Assembly: GCF_036812735.1 (NCBI RefSeq) | Contig: NZ_CP117523.1 | Span: 2,604,001 to 2,668,000, forward strand | Length of the DNA: 64,000 nt | Direction: 5' to 3' | Source of the DNA: Terrisporobacter glycolicus ATCC 14880 = DSM 1288 | Lineage (GTDB): Bacteria; Bacillota; Clostridia; Peptostreptococcales; Peptostreptococcaceae | In this document: in pieces, positions 54,227-63,394 of the stretch | Numbering within the stretch: the first letter of the stretch is position 1 | Layout of the letters: each line of letters opens with the position of its first letter | The notes under the pieces: generated by a model | What the model was told of the DNA's origin: nothing | The model's database searches: none | The model's input: the letters and a program-made list of their open reading frames with translations, nothing else | Program-made: the position numbers and the translations under genes

Positions 54227-54235
54227 AAAATAGTA

Positions 54236-54275
54236 AAAAGCTATGAACTAGAATATTCTAGTTCATAGCTTTTTA
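54236..54275. terminator. Bidirectional terminator between cotE and the AEC transporter
   Basis: Nearly perfect 18-bp arms, AAAAAGCTATGAACTAGA and its complement, between convergent genes. Confidence 0.9.
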
Positions 54276-55193
54276 AATTAATAATATGTAAACCAATGCA
54301 GGTATTGTTACTACACTACATAAAGTAGTTATAAAAATAGTTTTAGATGCAAGATTTATGTTTCCTTCATACTCATTACAGAACATAATGGTTATAGTTG
54401 CTACAGGCATTGCTGAAACAATTATTATAATTCCAAGTATTAATTCATTTGCAACAAAATGTTTTAATATTAAGAAAAAAATTATAGGCATTATCATTTG
54501 TTTTATAAAAGTATATGGATACAATCTTTTTTCTAAAAATACTTCTTTTATTGGTATTTCTGCTAAAGAGGATCCTATTAACATCATTGCAAGAGGAGTA
54601 GTAATTCCTCCTATCATTGATGTTGTTTCTTTTATTACTAAAGGTACTTCTATATTTGTTAAATATATTATAATAGCAATAATTGATACTATAATCCCTG
54701 GATTAATTAAAGTTTTAATATCAAAAGATAATTTATTGCTTTCAGATATTAAGTAAATACCATAACTATAACAAAAAACATTAAATACTAAATTAACAAT
54801 TGCTGCAAAAAACACAGCTTCACTGCCAAATATTGATTCAATTACTGGAAATCCTACAAAACCAACATTTGAAAATATGGTCATAAATTGATATAAATTT
54901 TCATCTTCTTTTGGCACTTTTAAAAACTTAGCTAAAACGATTCCTATAAAAGGTAAAATTGCATATAAAATTATAGCAAGCACAGCAACATCTAAAACTA
55001 ATTTCGGATCCCCTGCTTTCTCTCTATTTACTACTGACGATAAAATAAGTGCTGGTGCAGTAATATTTAAAAGCAGTGACGATATCTTTTTATTCACATT
55101 TACATCTAAAATATTCTTTTTATTAGCAATATAACCTATTATCATTACTATAAATAAGACTATCATTTGATTAACAATTACTCTAATATCCAT
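54273..55193 (-). CDS. AEC-family (auxin efflux carrier-like) transporter
   Basis: A 306-residue membrane protein with about ten helices in two five-helix repeats. The family pattern is visible in LLLNITAPALILSSVV, FSNVGFVGFPVIESIFG and the C-terminal SAMPVATITIMFCNEYEGN. Bacterial members export or take up organic acids such as malate, malonate or amino-acid derivatives. The substrate is unknown. It is 25 bp downstream of the Ca/Na exchanger gene in the same direction. Confidence 0.88.
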   Translation of the reverse strand: MDIRVIVNQMIVLFIVMIIGYIANKKNILDVNVNKKISSLLLNITAPALILSSVVNREKAGDPKLVLDVAVLAIILYAILPFIGIVLAKFLKVPKEDENLYQFMTIFSNVGFVGFPVIESIFGSEAVFFAAIVNLVFNVFCYSYGIYLISESNKLSFDIKTLINPGIIVSIIAIIIYLTNIEVPLVIKETTSMIGGITTPLAMMLIGSSLAEIPIKEVFLEKRLYPYTFIKQMIMPIIFFLILKHFVANELILGIIIIVSAMPVATITIMFCNEYEGNINLASKTIFITTLCSVVTIPALVYILLI

Positions 55194-55218
55194 TACGTTC
55201 CCCCAATATAATAAAAAT

Positions 55219-56169
55219 TTATTGTCTATATATTATAAAAATAAAATAAGAAATATATAGTAAATTAATAATCATGCCCTCAACTTTACTTATCTTTCTA
55301 TTTGAGATAGCAAGAATATATACTATTAATGTAGACACTATCATTACAAACATATCTGTAAAAGCTTCAAGTTGCACAGGAACATTGCTAATACAAGATG
55401 ATACTCCCAGAACAAATAATATATTAAATATATTTGATCCTACAGCATTTCCAATAGCAATATCGCTTTCACCTTTTTTCGCTGCAACTATACTTGTAGC
55501 TAACTCAGGCAGAGAAGTTCCAACAGCAACTATAGTAAGTCCTACTAAGTTTTCACTCATTCCCAAAGAAATAGCTATATCTGAAGCACTGTTTACTACA
55601 AATTTACCTCCTATTATAATACCTAAAAGTCCACCTATACTCAATAAAATACTTTTTGAAAGGGACATTATTTTATAATTTTCTTCATTAGTTTCATCGT
55701 TGCTATTTATAGCCATATCAACTAAGTAATATATAAATATAATAAATAAGGCTATAAATATTAACCCATCTGATCTTGTTAAAATATTTTCATTATAACC
55801 TTGAAACTTTACATCGTAAGCTAAAATAGCCAACACTATAGATGACAATAGCAAAAATGGAAATTCTTTAAGAATTGTTGATTTTTGTACATATATCGGT
55901 CTTATCATTGCAGTTACTCCAACAACAAACAATATATTAAAAATGTTAGAGCCAACAACATTCGCTATAGCCATTTCATTTTGTCCTCCTATAGCAGCTG
56001 TTATACTTACAGCAGCCTCTGGTGCACTAGTTCCAAATGCCACTATTGTAAGACCGATTATAAGGCTTGGTATATTAAATCTTTTAGCAATAGAAGATGA
56101 TCCTTCTACAAAAAAATCTGCTCCTTTAATTAAAAATAAAAATCCAATTAATAAAATTATGTATGTCAT
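55219..56169 (-). CDS. Calcium/sodium antiporter (YrbG/CaCA family)
   Basis: A 316-residue exchanger with ten helices and the two alpha repeats: ADFFVEGSSSIAKRF with VAFGTSAPEAAVSITA in the first half, and AISLGMSENLVGLTIVAVGTSLPELATS in the second. GTS-A/L-PE are the cation ligands. GSNIFNILFV appears twice, as in YrbG. It should exchange Ca2+ for Na+ or H+. AGGAGG precedes the ATG. Probably co-transcribed with the AEC gene. Confidence 0.93.
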   Translation of the reverse strand: MTYIILLIGFLFLIKGADFFVEGSSSIAKRFNIPSLIIGLTIVAFGTSAPEAAVSITAAIGGQNEMAIANVVGSNIFNILFVVGVTAMIRPIYVQKSTILKEFPFLLLSSIVLAILAYDVKFQGYNENILTRSDGLIFIALFIIFIYYLVDMAINSNDETNEENYKIMSLSKSILLSIGGLLGIIIGGKFVVNSASDIAISLGMSENLVGLTIVAVGTSLPELATSIVAAKKGESDIAIGNAVGSNIFNILFVLGVSSCISNVPVQLEAFTDMFVMIVSTLIVYILAISNRKISKVEGMIINLLYISYFIFIIYRQ

Positions 56170-56284
56170 TTTTGTCCTCCTAAAAGTCTTTTTTATTAGT
56201 TTGTATTAATACTTTTATGTTATGCAGAGTATATTTTTTAAACAAAAATAGATAATATTTGTATAAATACTTAGGAGATGTGAA

Positions 56285-56986
56285 ATGAAGAAAAAATTTA
56301 TAATTACATTTTTATTATTTAATATTTTACTATGTTTTGGTTGTGAAATGAACAACTTGAATAATAGTAAAAATCAAACAAAATTAACTACTTCTGATAT
56401 AAAGCAATTGGTTGGTGTTACATACGGTGATGTTGAAAAAATTTATGGTTCTCCAGAAAAATCTACTTATTATCTAAATAGAAAAGACTTATCTTTTGTT
56501 CATCATAACCATATTAGTCTTAGAGATTTTAATCACTACGCCATTATAAAAGCTTATTATGATATTGATAAGGATGACTCTTATGTTATACTTTGGTACA
56601 AAGATAATAAAGTTATAAAATCTTCATTTAATGAAGCTGACACAGTTAACGAAGATTATTTCGAGACAAGTATAAATAATATGGATATAAAAATAGATTA
56701 TAATAAAAATTTTTCAACCTTAAATAAAAATTTTATTACAGATAAATATAGAAATTATATTGGCAATAACATTAAAGAATTTAATACAACATATAATTTG
56801 ATTTGTCCACAAATAGCAGTCAATTTAGTAAATGAAAATAAAATACTTTATTTTTATGATATTAAGAGCAATCGACATTTGAATAAACATACATTATTTA
56901 TAATTTGTCATAATAACGTAATAGATGAAATTAGCATTATCAACTCTTCTAATATATGTGAAACTTTTTTAGATTGTCTAAAGTAA
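56285..56986 (+). CDS. Hypothetical lipoprotein
   Basis: A 233-residue lipoprotein with a signal ending in the lipobox LCFGC (C20). The mature region starts with a spacer rich in Asn and continues with a domain reminiscent of DUF4309/SmpA-like repeats (LVGVTYGDVEKIYGSPEKSTYYL). The assignment is weak. Monocistronic with a shared terminator. Confidence 0.65.
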   Translation: MKKKFIITFLLFNILLCFGCEMNNLNNSKNQTKLTTSDIKQLVGVTYGDVEKIYGSPEKSTYYLNRKDLSFVHHNHISLRDFNHYAIIKAYYDIDKDDSYVILWYKDNKVIKSSFNEADTVNEDYFETSINNMDIKIDYNKNFSTLNKNFITDKYRNYIGNNIKEFNTTYNLICPQIAVNLVNENKILYFYDIKSNRHLNKHTLFIICHNNVIDEISIINSSNICETFLDCLK

Positions 56987-56998
56987 AATTTAACTAAT

Positions 56999-57031
56999 AA
57001 AAAAGTACATGAGTAATTCATGTACTTTTTA
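56999..57031. terminator. Bidirectional terminator between the lipoprotein and dinG genes
   Basis: Arms AAAAAAGTACATGA and TCATGTACTTTTT, between convergent genes. Confidence 0.9.
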
Positions 57032-57037
57032 TAGACT

Positions 57038-60000
57038 CTATTTTTTATCAAAACTATCTTTATTGATTAAATATTTTAAGTCAAAATATTTTAGTAAGTA
57101 GTTTTTTTCATCTTTTATTTTAATCTTTGCATTTATAGATCTATTGTTTATCTCTTCATTAAAATATTCTTCAATCTTCATTTTATTATCCATGTTTCTA
57201 ATTATTTCATTATTACTAATATCACTTATTAAATCTCTTATTACTTCTTTTCTACATAGGGTTAAATGATGATTCACAATGCTTGAAAGATTAAAGTAAT
57301 TGGTATTTATTATATCACAATGATGCAAATCCTTTCTTAGCCTATATAAATTTTCTTTTCTTCCCATATCAAATATAATAAAACATCCATAGTCGTATTT
57401 ACTTCTAAGTATTCTTCCCATGGCTTGTTTTAATTTAATTATCATTTGAGGTTGGTTTACATCATAATAAGTTTTATTAAATTTATTCATTATAGTTGAG
57501 TAAAGAGGGTCTTTAGGATTTAAGTTAGGAATTTTGTCTAAGGTCACACAAGTTAGCCCATCTCCTGGTACATCCACCCCTTCAAAACAACCTTTTGAAC
57601 CTAAAATAACACATTTTTTATTAAAATCTTTTAGCAATTTTATATATTTTTTGTTCATGTATATTTCTATATCTTTTTCATGAAGAAATTCTTTCAAAAT
57701 CTCATAGGTCCTTTCTTGTCTATCTTTTGAGTTAAATAAAGCTAGTATATGACCATTGGTGTAATGTGACAAGCTGCCTATTACCCTACTCATGTCTTCT
57801 GTAAATTCTTTGTTTTTGTAAGAAGATATATCACCTAGAGTAATAATCTTTATTCTTCTTTTATAATCAAATAAAGGTTCAATTACCTTTTCTTTATGAA
57901 TAAATCTGTCTATCCCTAAAGTATTAACAAAATGTTTCATATTATTATTTACTGTTAGGGTTGCTGATAAAAATATGCCTGAGTTTAAAGAAGATAATAT
58001 TTTTTCTTCAAATAAATCAGCTACATTTAAAGGAACAACTTGAAATAAGAAGTTATCAAAATCTTTGTGAAGAGTAACAATTCTTGCATATAAATCAGCT
58101 TCATTGTACTCTAAAAATACTTCTATTGTATTTTTTAAAGCTTCCAAGTCCTTTACCTTGCTTTCACCTTGTTTGTAAGTGTCATTTTCTTTATCCAAAT
58201 TATCATCATCCATTTGTCTGTCCAAAATGTATAAAATAGATTTTAAATTAGAAAGAATTTTGTCTAAGGAAGTTTTTATACAATCTCCGTATTTTCTATA
58301 TGTTATATCTACCAATCTTTTGTCTTTATATAAAGATCCGGCTTTTTCTTCACTTTGAAGATTTATCTCCCAGCTTAAGTTGTATTTGGAAAAAGTTGAG
58401 TAATTATTCATTTTTCCATACTCTAAAATATATTCAGCTTCTTCAATTATAAGATTTATTTCTCTACTTATTTTAGACTTATTGTTTGCTTCCATTTTTA
58501 TATAATTATAAAACCTGTCAAAAGGTTTAAGTGACCTTTTCTTTCTACTATTATAAGCAAAAGGGCTGTTATGTACTAATTCAAGAGGATAAATTTCTTG
58601 TAAAAAATACTTCAAACTTCTGTATTCCACTTCTGAAGCAAAAAATTCATAACCTTTTTCCACTAAATTATGTGCTTCATCTACGATTAAATTTTCTATA
58701 GGCTTTTCATCTTTATAAGGCCATCTAGCGAGAAGTGAATGATTAACCACAGTTATATCTTCTTCTTGTAACTCTTCTACTCTTTTTTTGTAAAGACATT
58801 CTTTGTAACATTTCTTTGGTTTACAAAGATTAGGATCACAGAAAACTTGTCTTAAATGAGTTATTATATCTGGAAAATGATTTAAAATCCAATAATTTAT
58901 CTCTTCAATATCTCCATAAATTCCTTCTCTCACAAGTCTTTCTAATATGATTAAAGATAATATTTCATTATGACTACATTTATTGTTATCGTATTCATTA
59001 ACATATTTTTCTAATTTTTCTACACAAATATAATTACTTTTTCCTTTAATATACCCAAAAGATATTTTCCCCTCCAATCCAAGAGATTGTATTACATTTG
59101 GAATATCTTTTTTTATAAGTTGTGTTTGTAGTTCCTTTGTGTCTGTGGAAATAATTATTCTTTTATGGTTTAAATAACTTTCCATTATACTTGGTAGTAA
59201 ATACCCCACACTTTTTCCTATACCTGTTGGAGCTTCTATACAAGCAATATTCTCTCCTCTTGTGTTCATAGTCTCTCTTATGATTTTACTTAATTCAAAT
59301 TGACCTGGCCTAAATTCATAATTAAAGCCTTTTTTACTTTTCCAAATTTCACTGTTCTTTAATAAATACTCATAGCAAAATCTATTATCTATAAGAGTAT
59401 TTTTCATATTTTTTTTATTTTCAGCAATAGTTTCATCATCTTCATAAATCACATCTAAGTCTTCTAAATTGTGATTTCCTTCATCAATAATGTGACTCCA
59501 AATCCATTTGTTTAATCCAAATCTATTTAAAGTAGAATTAATTTTAAAAGTCAAATTTTCAAAAGTTCCACTTTTACTTTCTTCATTTTTCAGTCTTAAA
59601 AGCAAAGCATTTACTACTTTTATTGTATCTATAACATCATCTAAAGCTCTGTGTTTTTCACAAGATAAATCCTTTGTCAAAGTATTTTTTAAATACTCTA
59701 AGTTGTATTCTTTATGATAAGGCTCTAATATAGCCGACAGTTCCATAGAATCTAAAATTTCATTTTTTATCTCAGGAATATAATATTCTAAAAATTTCTT
59801 TTGTAATTCTCCATTATGACAAATTATTTTTTTATCTCCTAAAAATTCCTTTAACTTATTTTTTATATCATATAAATTTGGTGCTTTACTTAATTCCTCT
59901 TTTTTTAAATTAGTGCAAAAAGAAAAAATTTCAAGAGGCACTTCTTTTTTATTTTTAATTAGAGTATGAAAAGAAGTTGCTTTATTATTATCTATTTTAA

Positions 60001-60106
60001 TAGCTCCAATTTCTAATATTTCAGCTTTAAAAGGATTTAGTCCACTAGTTTCTAAATCAAGAAAAACCACATTTTGTACTATACTTTTAATTCCATTTAT
60101 ATTCAT
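57038..60106 (-). CDS. dinG: DnaQ exonuclease-DinG helicase fusion
   Basis: A 1022-residue bifunctional enzyme. Residues 1-~180 are a DEDDh 3'-5' exonuclease: FLDLETSGLNPFKAEILEIGA, ICHNGE, and HRALDDVIDTIKV with the catalytic His. The rest is an XPD/DinG superfamily 2 helicase: Walker A EAPTGIGKSVGYLLP, four cysteines for a [4Fe-4S] cluster (CDPNLCKPKKCYKEC), DEAH as VDEAHNL, and the C-terminal motif VI AMGRILRSKYDYG. It acts in DNA repair or R-loop removal. Firmicute DinG often has this fusion; here the iron-sulfur cysteines are present, which is not always so. Monocistronic. Confidence 0.92.
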   Translation of the reverse strand: MNINGIKSIVQNVVFLDLETSGLNPFKAEILEIGAIKIDNNKATSFHTLIKNKKEVPLEIFSFCTNLKKEELSKAPNLYDIKNKLKEFLGDKKIICHNGELQKKFLEYYIPEIKNEILDSMELSAILEPYHKEYNLEYLKNTLTKDLSCEKHRALDDVIDTIKVVNALLLRLKNEESKSGTFENLTFKINSTLNRFGLNKWIWSHIIDEGNHNLEDLDVIYEDDETIAENKKNMKNTLIDNRFCYEYLLKNSEIWKSKKGFNYEFRPGQFELSKIIRETMNTRGENIACIEAPTGIGKSVGYLLPSIMESYLNHKRIIISTDTKELQTQLIKKDIPNVIQSLGLEGKISFGYIKGKSNYICVEKLEKYVNEYDNNKCSHNEILSLIILERLVREGIYGDIEEINYWILNHFPDIITHLRQVFCDPNLCKPKKCYKECLYKKRVEELQEEDITVVNHSLLARWPYKDEKPIENLIVDEAHNLVEKGYEFFASEVEYRSLKYFLQEIYPLELVHNSPFAYNSRKKRSLKPFDRFYNYIKMEANNKSKISREINLIIEEAEYILEYGKMNNYSTFSKYNLSWEINLQSEEKAGSLYKDKRLVDITYRKYGDCIKTSLDKILSNLKSILYILDRQMDDDNLDKENDTYKQGESKVKDLEALKNTIEVFLEYNEADLYARIVTLHKDFDNFLFQVVPLNVADLFEEKILSSLNSGIFLSATLTVNNNMKHFVNTLGIDRFIHKEKVIEPLFDYKRRIKIITLGDISSYKNKEFTEDMSRVIGSLSHYTNGHILALFNSKDRQERTYEILKEFLHEKDIEIYMNKKYIKLLKDFNKKCVILGSKGCFEGVDVPGDGLTCVTLDKIPNLNPKDPLYSTIMNKFNKTYYDVNQPQMIIKLKQAMGRILRSKYDYGCFIIFDMGRKENLYRLRKDLHHCDIINTNYFNLSSIVNHHLTLCRKEVIRDLISDISNNEIIRNMDNKMKIEEYFNEEINNRSINAKIKIKDEKNYLLKYFDLKYLINKDSFDKK

Positions 60107-60259
60107 GACTCATCCTTTCATAGTTTATTAAAGAATTTTTTTACTTAACCTTATTATATTACCACGAAAGTAATTTAGTTTAATCATAAATTTATTATAT
60201 TCCTTTTGGCAATAATATGTATAGCTAAATTTCAATAAGACAGAAATGGAGGTTTAGAT

Positions 60260-61084
60260 TTGAAAAAAAATAGCATAAATAAATTAATAATTATAGGTGC
60301 ATTTTTATTAGTTTTTGCATTTGTCATTGCTAATAACAATTCAATATTCACCAAAATGAAAACTCAAATATATTCCAAAGATATTAGTACCGAGGAATAT
60401 AACTGGTATTTCAACCCTCGAGAAGATGGTAAACAACCTTTACCAATAAAAGAAGCTGATTTTTTCAGAAACTACAACACTTATTATGTTGGAAATCCAA
60501 ATGAAAAAGTAATATATTTAACTTTTGACTCTGGTTATGAAAATGGATTTACTAATCATATGTTAGATGTATTGAAAAAACACAACGCTCCAGGTAATTT
60601 TTTTGTAGTTGAAAGTTATATCAAAAACAATCCAGACATAATAAAAAGAATGGAAAAAGAAGGACATTTAGTATGTAATCACTCAGTAAGTCATGTTTCT
60701 ATGGCATCTATTCATGACGAAGATAAGTTTAAAAAAGAGATTTTAGATGTGGCTAAAACATATAAAGATGTAACAGGAAAAAAAATGCCTAAATATTTTA
60801 GACCACCAATGGGAAAATTTAGCGAAGAATCATTAAAAATGACTAGTGATTTAGGTTACTCATCAATTTTTTGGAGTTTTGCTTATGTTGATTGGTACAA
60901 CAACCAACAACCTACTCACGAATTTGCTAAAAATAAAATATATTCTAGAACTCATCCTGGTGCCATAGTTTTACTTCACTCAAATTCAAAAACTAATAGC
61001 GAAATATTAGATGAAGTAATCACACACTGGGAAGAAGAAGGATATACTTTAAAATCTTTAGATTACCTAAATAATAAAAAATAA
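60260..61084 (+). CDS. pdaA: Cortex peptidoglycan deacetylase PdaA
   Basis: A 274-residue exported NodB-family enzyme using a TTG start at 60260 with GGAGG upstream. An N-terminal membrane helix (IIIGAFLLVFAFVIA) precedes the catalytic region. The PdaA hallmark YLTFDSGYENGFTNHML replaces the usual TFDDGP, followed by HSVSHVSM, FRPPMGKFSEESL, and WSFAYVDWYNNQQP. PdaA deacetylates muramic acid so that muramic delta-lactam can form in the spore cortex, which is needed for germination. Single gene. Confidence 0.93.
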   Translation: MKKNSINKLIIIGAFLLVFAFVIANNNSIFTKMKTQIYSKDISTEEYNWYFNPREDGKQPLPIKEADFFRNYNTYYVGNPNEKVIYLTFDSGYENGFTNHMLDVLKKHNAPGNFFVVESYIKNNPDIIKRMEKEGHLVCNHSVSHVSMASIHDEDKFKKEILDVAKTYKDVTGKKMPKYFRPPMGKFSEESLKMTSDLGYSSIFWSFAYVDWYNNQQPTHEFAKNKIYSRTHPGAIVLLHSNSKTNSEILDEVITHWEEEGYTLKSLDYLNNKK

Positions 61085-61090
61085 AAGTTT

Positions 61091-61123
61091 AAAAAGCTGT
61101 AAGATTTTTACTTACAGCTTTTT
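61091..61123. terminator. Bidirectional terminator between pdaA and the 61-kb hypothetical gene
   Basis: Arms AAAAAGCTGTAAG and CTTACAGCTTTTT, between convergent genes. Confidence 0.85.
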
Positions 61124-61627
61124 CTATGCATCCACAAAAACTTCTTTACCATTATAATCCCCTATCCAATAAGGTTTATATATACTGCTAACTTCTAAAA
61201 GTCTAATATTTTTTATAATATGTTTATCTATGGAATTATTCTTAATCTTACTATCAAAATAATTTAAAATTTCATTTTTTACTTTTTCAATTATATAATC
61301 TTCTTTAATATTAGATTTTTTTATACAACTTCTAGCAATATATCTTTTAACAGTTTGTGGTACACACTCAATTGACTTAGAATGTCCATTATAAGTATTG
61401 ACCATCATAATTATGTTATTGTTCATATCATCATTTCTAAAGTTATTCTTATTTTTTCTTCTACTAATAATCTCATATTTTAGTATTTTATATTCCACAT
61501 ATTCTAGATGTATATTTTCTACTTTTCTATTAAATTGATCAATTTTACTTATTAATGGTGTCTTTCTAAATATATGTTTCATTGCATCTTTTTTTCTTAC
61601 TTTTATCTCTATAGAATCTGCTAACAT
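61124..61627 (-). CDS. Hypothetical basic protein
   Basis: A 167-residue protein I do not recognise. It is Lys/Ile/Asn-rich, apparently cytoplasmic, with no signal or membrane segment. It contains HLEYVEYKILKYEIISRRKNK and ends with KPYWIGDYNGKEVFVDA, a beta-hairpin-like end also seen in small uncharacterised clostridial proteins. AGGAGG-like GGAGGAT precedes the ATG. Confidence 0.6.
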   Translation of the reverse strand: MLADSIEIKVRKKDAMKHIFRKTPLISKIDQFNRKVENIHLEYVEYKILKYEIISRRKNKNNFRNDDMNNNIIMMVNTYNGHSKSIECVPQTVKRYIARSCIKKSNIKEDYIIEKVKNEILNYFDSKIKNNSIDKHIIKNIRLLEVSSIYKPYWIGDYNGKEVFVDA

Positions 61628-61819
61628 ATTTATCCTCCTTAATAAAAAGATGACTAACTAAAAATTAAAAATCCTTCTATATTATATTAATCAATCTTGT
61701 CCTCTTATGTTTGTACAAATTAAATAAGTATCTAAATATACTTATTTTTCCTTTATAGAATAAAAATTAATTCTTTGTTAAAACTAAATTCGTCATATAA
61801 ATATATTTGGGAGGAAAAT

Positions 61820-63205
61820 ATGAAAAAAATAACTACTATTGCTTTAATATTTTTTATTTTTTTTACGTTCTATATAGAAACAGATGGAAATGTTTATATT
61901 GAAAGCAATGCTACTGAAGATAGGTCCATAACTATTGATAGTCTAATTCCCAAAAGAGGCGAACAAAATATAATTTCTACCCCAGAAATCAAAATAGACT
62001 ACAGCAGTAAATTTATTATAAATAATTATAAACTCTTTATTAACTATAAAGAAGTAACTAATAAAACCATACTTACGTCTAAATATATTTACTATAAATG
62101 CGACACAAAATTAAAAAGAGGTGTACAAGTTGCAAAACTTGAAATTCCAACTGAAAATAATAAAGTAGAAGAGATAGAATGGTATTTCACCGTTGGAACG
62201 CCTTTTTATAATAATTATAGGGGAATTTTCTTTAACAACACTAAGGAATTAAATATGCTTACTTCTTATGATGATTTAAATAATATATGTAAAAACACAA
62301 ATCACTTAGATTATGTTTTTATTACCGAAAAAATAAATAACAAGGAAAATAATAAATTAGATACTCATCTTGAAAGCAAAAAATATAAAAAATTAATTGA
62401 TTGTTGCAATAAATATACTAATAATAATGATTTTATTTCTATCCCAGGCTTTGAATTAAGTACAAAGCTAAAAGGTGAAAAAAGTAAAACTGAGGTCAAC
62501 GCATTTAATTGTGAACATCCTTTTTTGTTTAAAGACAATATAGACCTTGAGTTACTTTATAAAAAATTATTCTATTATGAGGATGACTTAGTTTGTCAAT
62601 TTAAAGCAAATAATAATTTAAGTAATATTGATTACTTTAAATATTCACCTTACGGTGACAAGGTTATAACTTTACTTGAATTAAATAAAAAAAGGAATAC
62701 TAAAGAAAATAGGGACATATTAAATTTAGACGCATATAAAGAAGCCTTAAATAACGGTTGGCACGTAAGTCCTATAGCATGTGAGTACAATGAGTATCCC
62801 AATGTGAATATTGGAAAAGATCTTAGAACTACTATACTATGTGAAGATTTAAGTAGAAGTAAGATTATAGATGCCATAAAAAACAGAAGGATATATGTAA
62901 GTGAAGATAATAATGTGGATATATATTTTTCATTAAATAAAATGCCTATGGGAAGTGTAGTAAAATCTCCATCTTACGTTAGGATTATTGCAAGTGCTAT
63001 TAATAATGATGACTATGATAAAATAAAAAAAATAGAAATTTTTAGTAATAATAATGAAATAATATATACAAAAGAATTTAATTCAAATTATGCAAAAGTA
63101 GATTTCACTTTAAAGCCGCCTTTGAAAAATACCTACTATTTTGCATTAATAACTGAGGAAAGCAATAAAAAATCTGTAACTTCTCCAGTTTGGATTGAAC
63201 CATAG
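61820..63205 (+). CDS. Secreted PHP-like protein (CehA/McbA type) lacking metal ligands
   Basis: About 461 residues from the ATG at 61820, six nt after GGGAGG. A signal peptide (KKITTIALIFFIFFTFYI) is followed by an Ig-like domain (~35-125) and a region that matches secreted PHP-family phosphoesterases in layout. The usual metal motif GDLHSHTSxSDG reads YRGIFFNNTKEL here (residues ~134-143), ITDH is ITEK (~168-171), and the late NQDNH is CEYNE. The C-terminal LRTTILCEDLSRSKIIDAIK and RRIYVSEDNNVDI are kept and typical. It therefore looks like an inactive relative used for binding. No partner gene. Confidence 0.7.
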   Translation: MKKITTIALIFFIFFTFYIETDGNVYIESNATEDRSITIDSLIPKRGEQNIISTPEIKIDYSSKFIINNYKLFINYKEVTNKTILTSKYIYYKCDTKLKRGVQVAKLEIPTENNKVEEIEWYFTVGTPFYNNYRGIFFNNTKELNMLTSYDDLNNICKNTNHLDYVFITEKINNKENNKLDTHLESKKYKKLIDCCNKYTNNNDFISIPGFELSTKLKGEKSKTEVNAFNCEHPFLFKDNIDLELLYKKLFYYEDDLVCQFKANNNLSNIDYFKYSPYGDKVITLLELNKKRNTKENRDILNLDAYKEALNNGWHVSPIACEYNEYPNVNIGKDLRTTILCEDLSRSKIIDAIKNRRIYVSEDNNVDIYFSLNKMPMGSVVKSPSYVRIIASAINNDDYDKIKKIEIFSNNNEIIYTKEFNSNYAKVDFTLKPPLKNTYYFALITEESNKKSVTSPVWIEP

Positions 63206-63309
63206 AATTATATTTTTTTAATAATTCTCCTTGTTTTCTTCATATTTCCGCATTAAATAATATACTCTTTCTAAATATTATACCATATTTTTACATATAG
63301 TACAGTATG

Positions 63310-63342
63310 ATAAGGTAGTAACATTTTTGTTGCTACCTTATA
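63310..63342. terminator. Hairpin after the PHP-like gene
   Basis: Fourteen-base arms ATAAGGTAGTAACA and TGTTGCTACCTTAT. Stable, but the following T run is weak, so termination on the plus strand is only probable. Confidence 0.5.
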
Positions 63343-63356
63343 ACATATCATTTTTA

Positions 63357-63394
63357 ACAAAAAAAGATGATGTTTTTCTTTTAACATCATCTTT
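63357..63394 (-). terminator. Intrinsic terminator after the MerR/GyrI gene
   Basis: Arms AAAAGATGATGTT and AACATCATCTTT with a long U run on the minus strand, directly at the stop codon. Confidence 0.85.

Noticed and set aside
55885-56209. Plus-strand open frames opposite the antiporter and similar overlapping frames elsewhere
   Set aside because: They lie opposite or out of frame with clearly conserved genes, have biased composition and lack ribosome binding sites.
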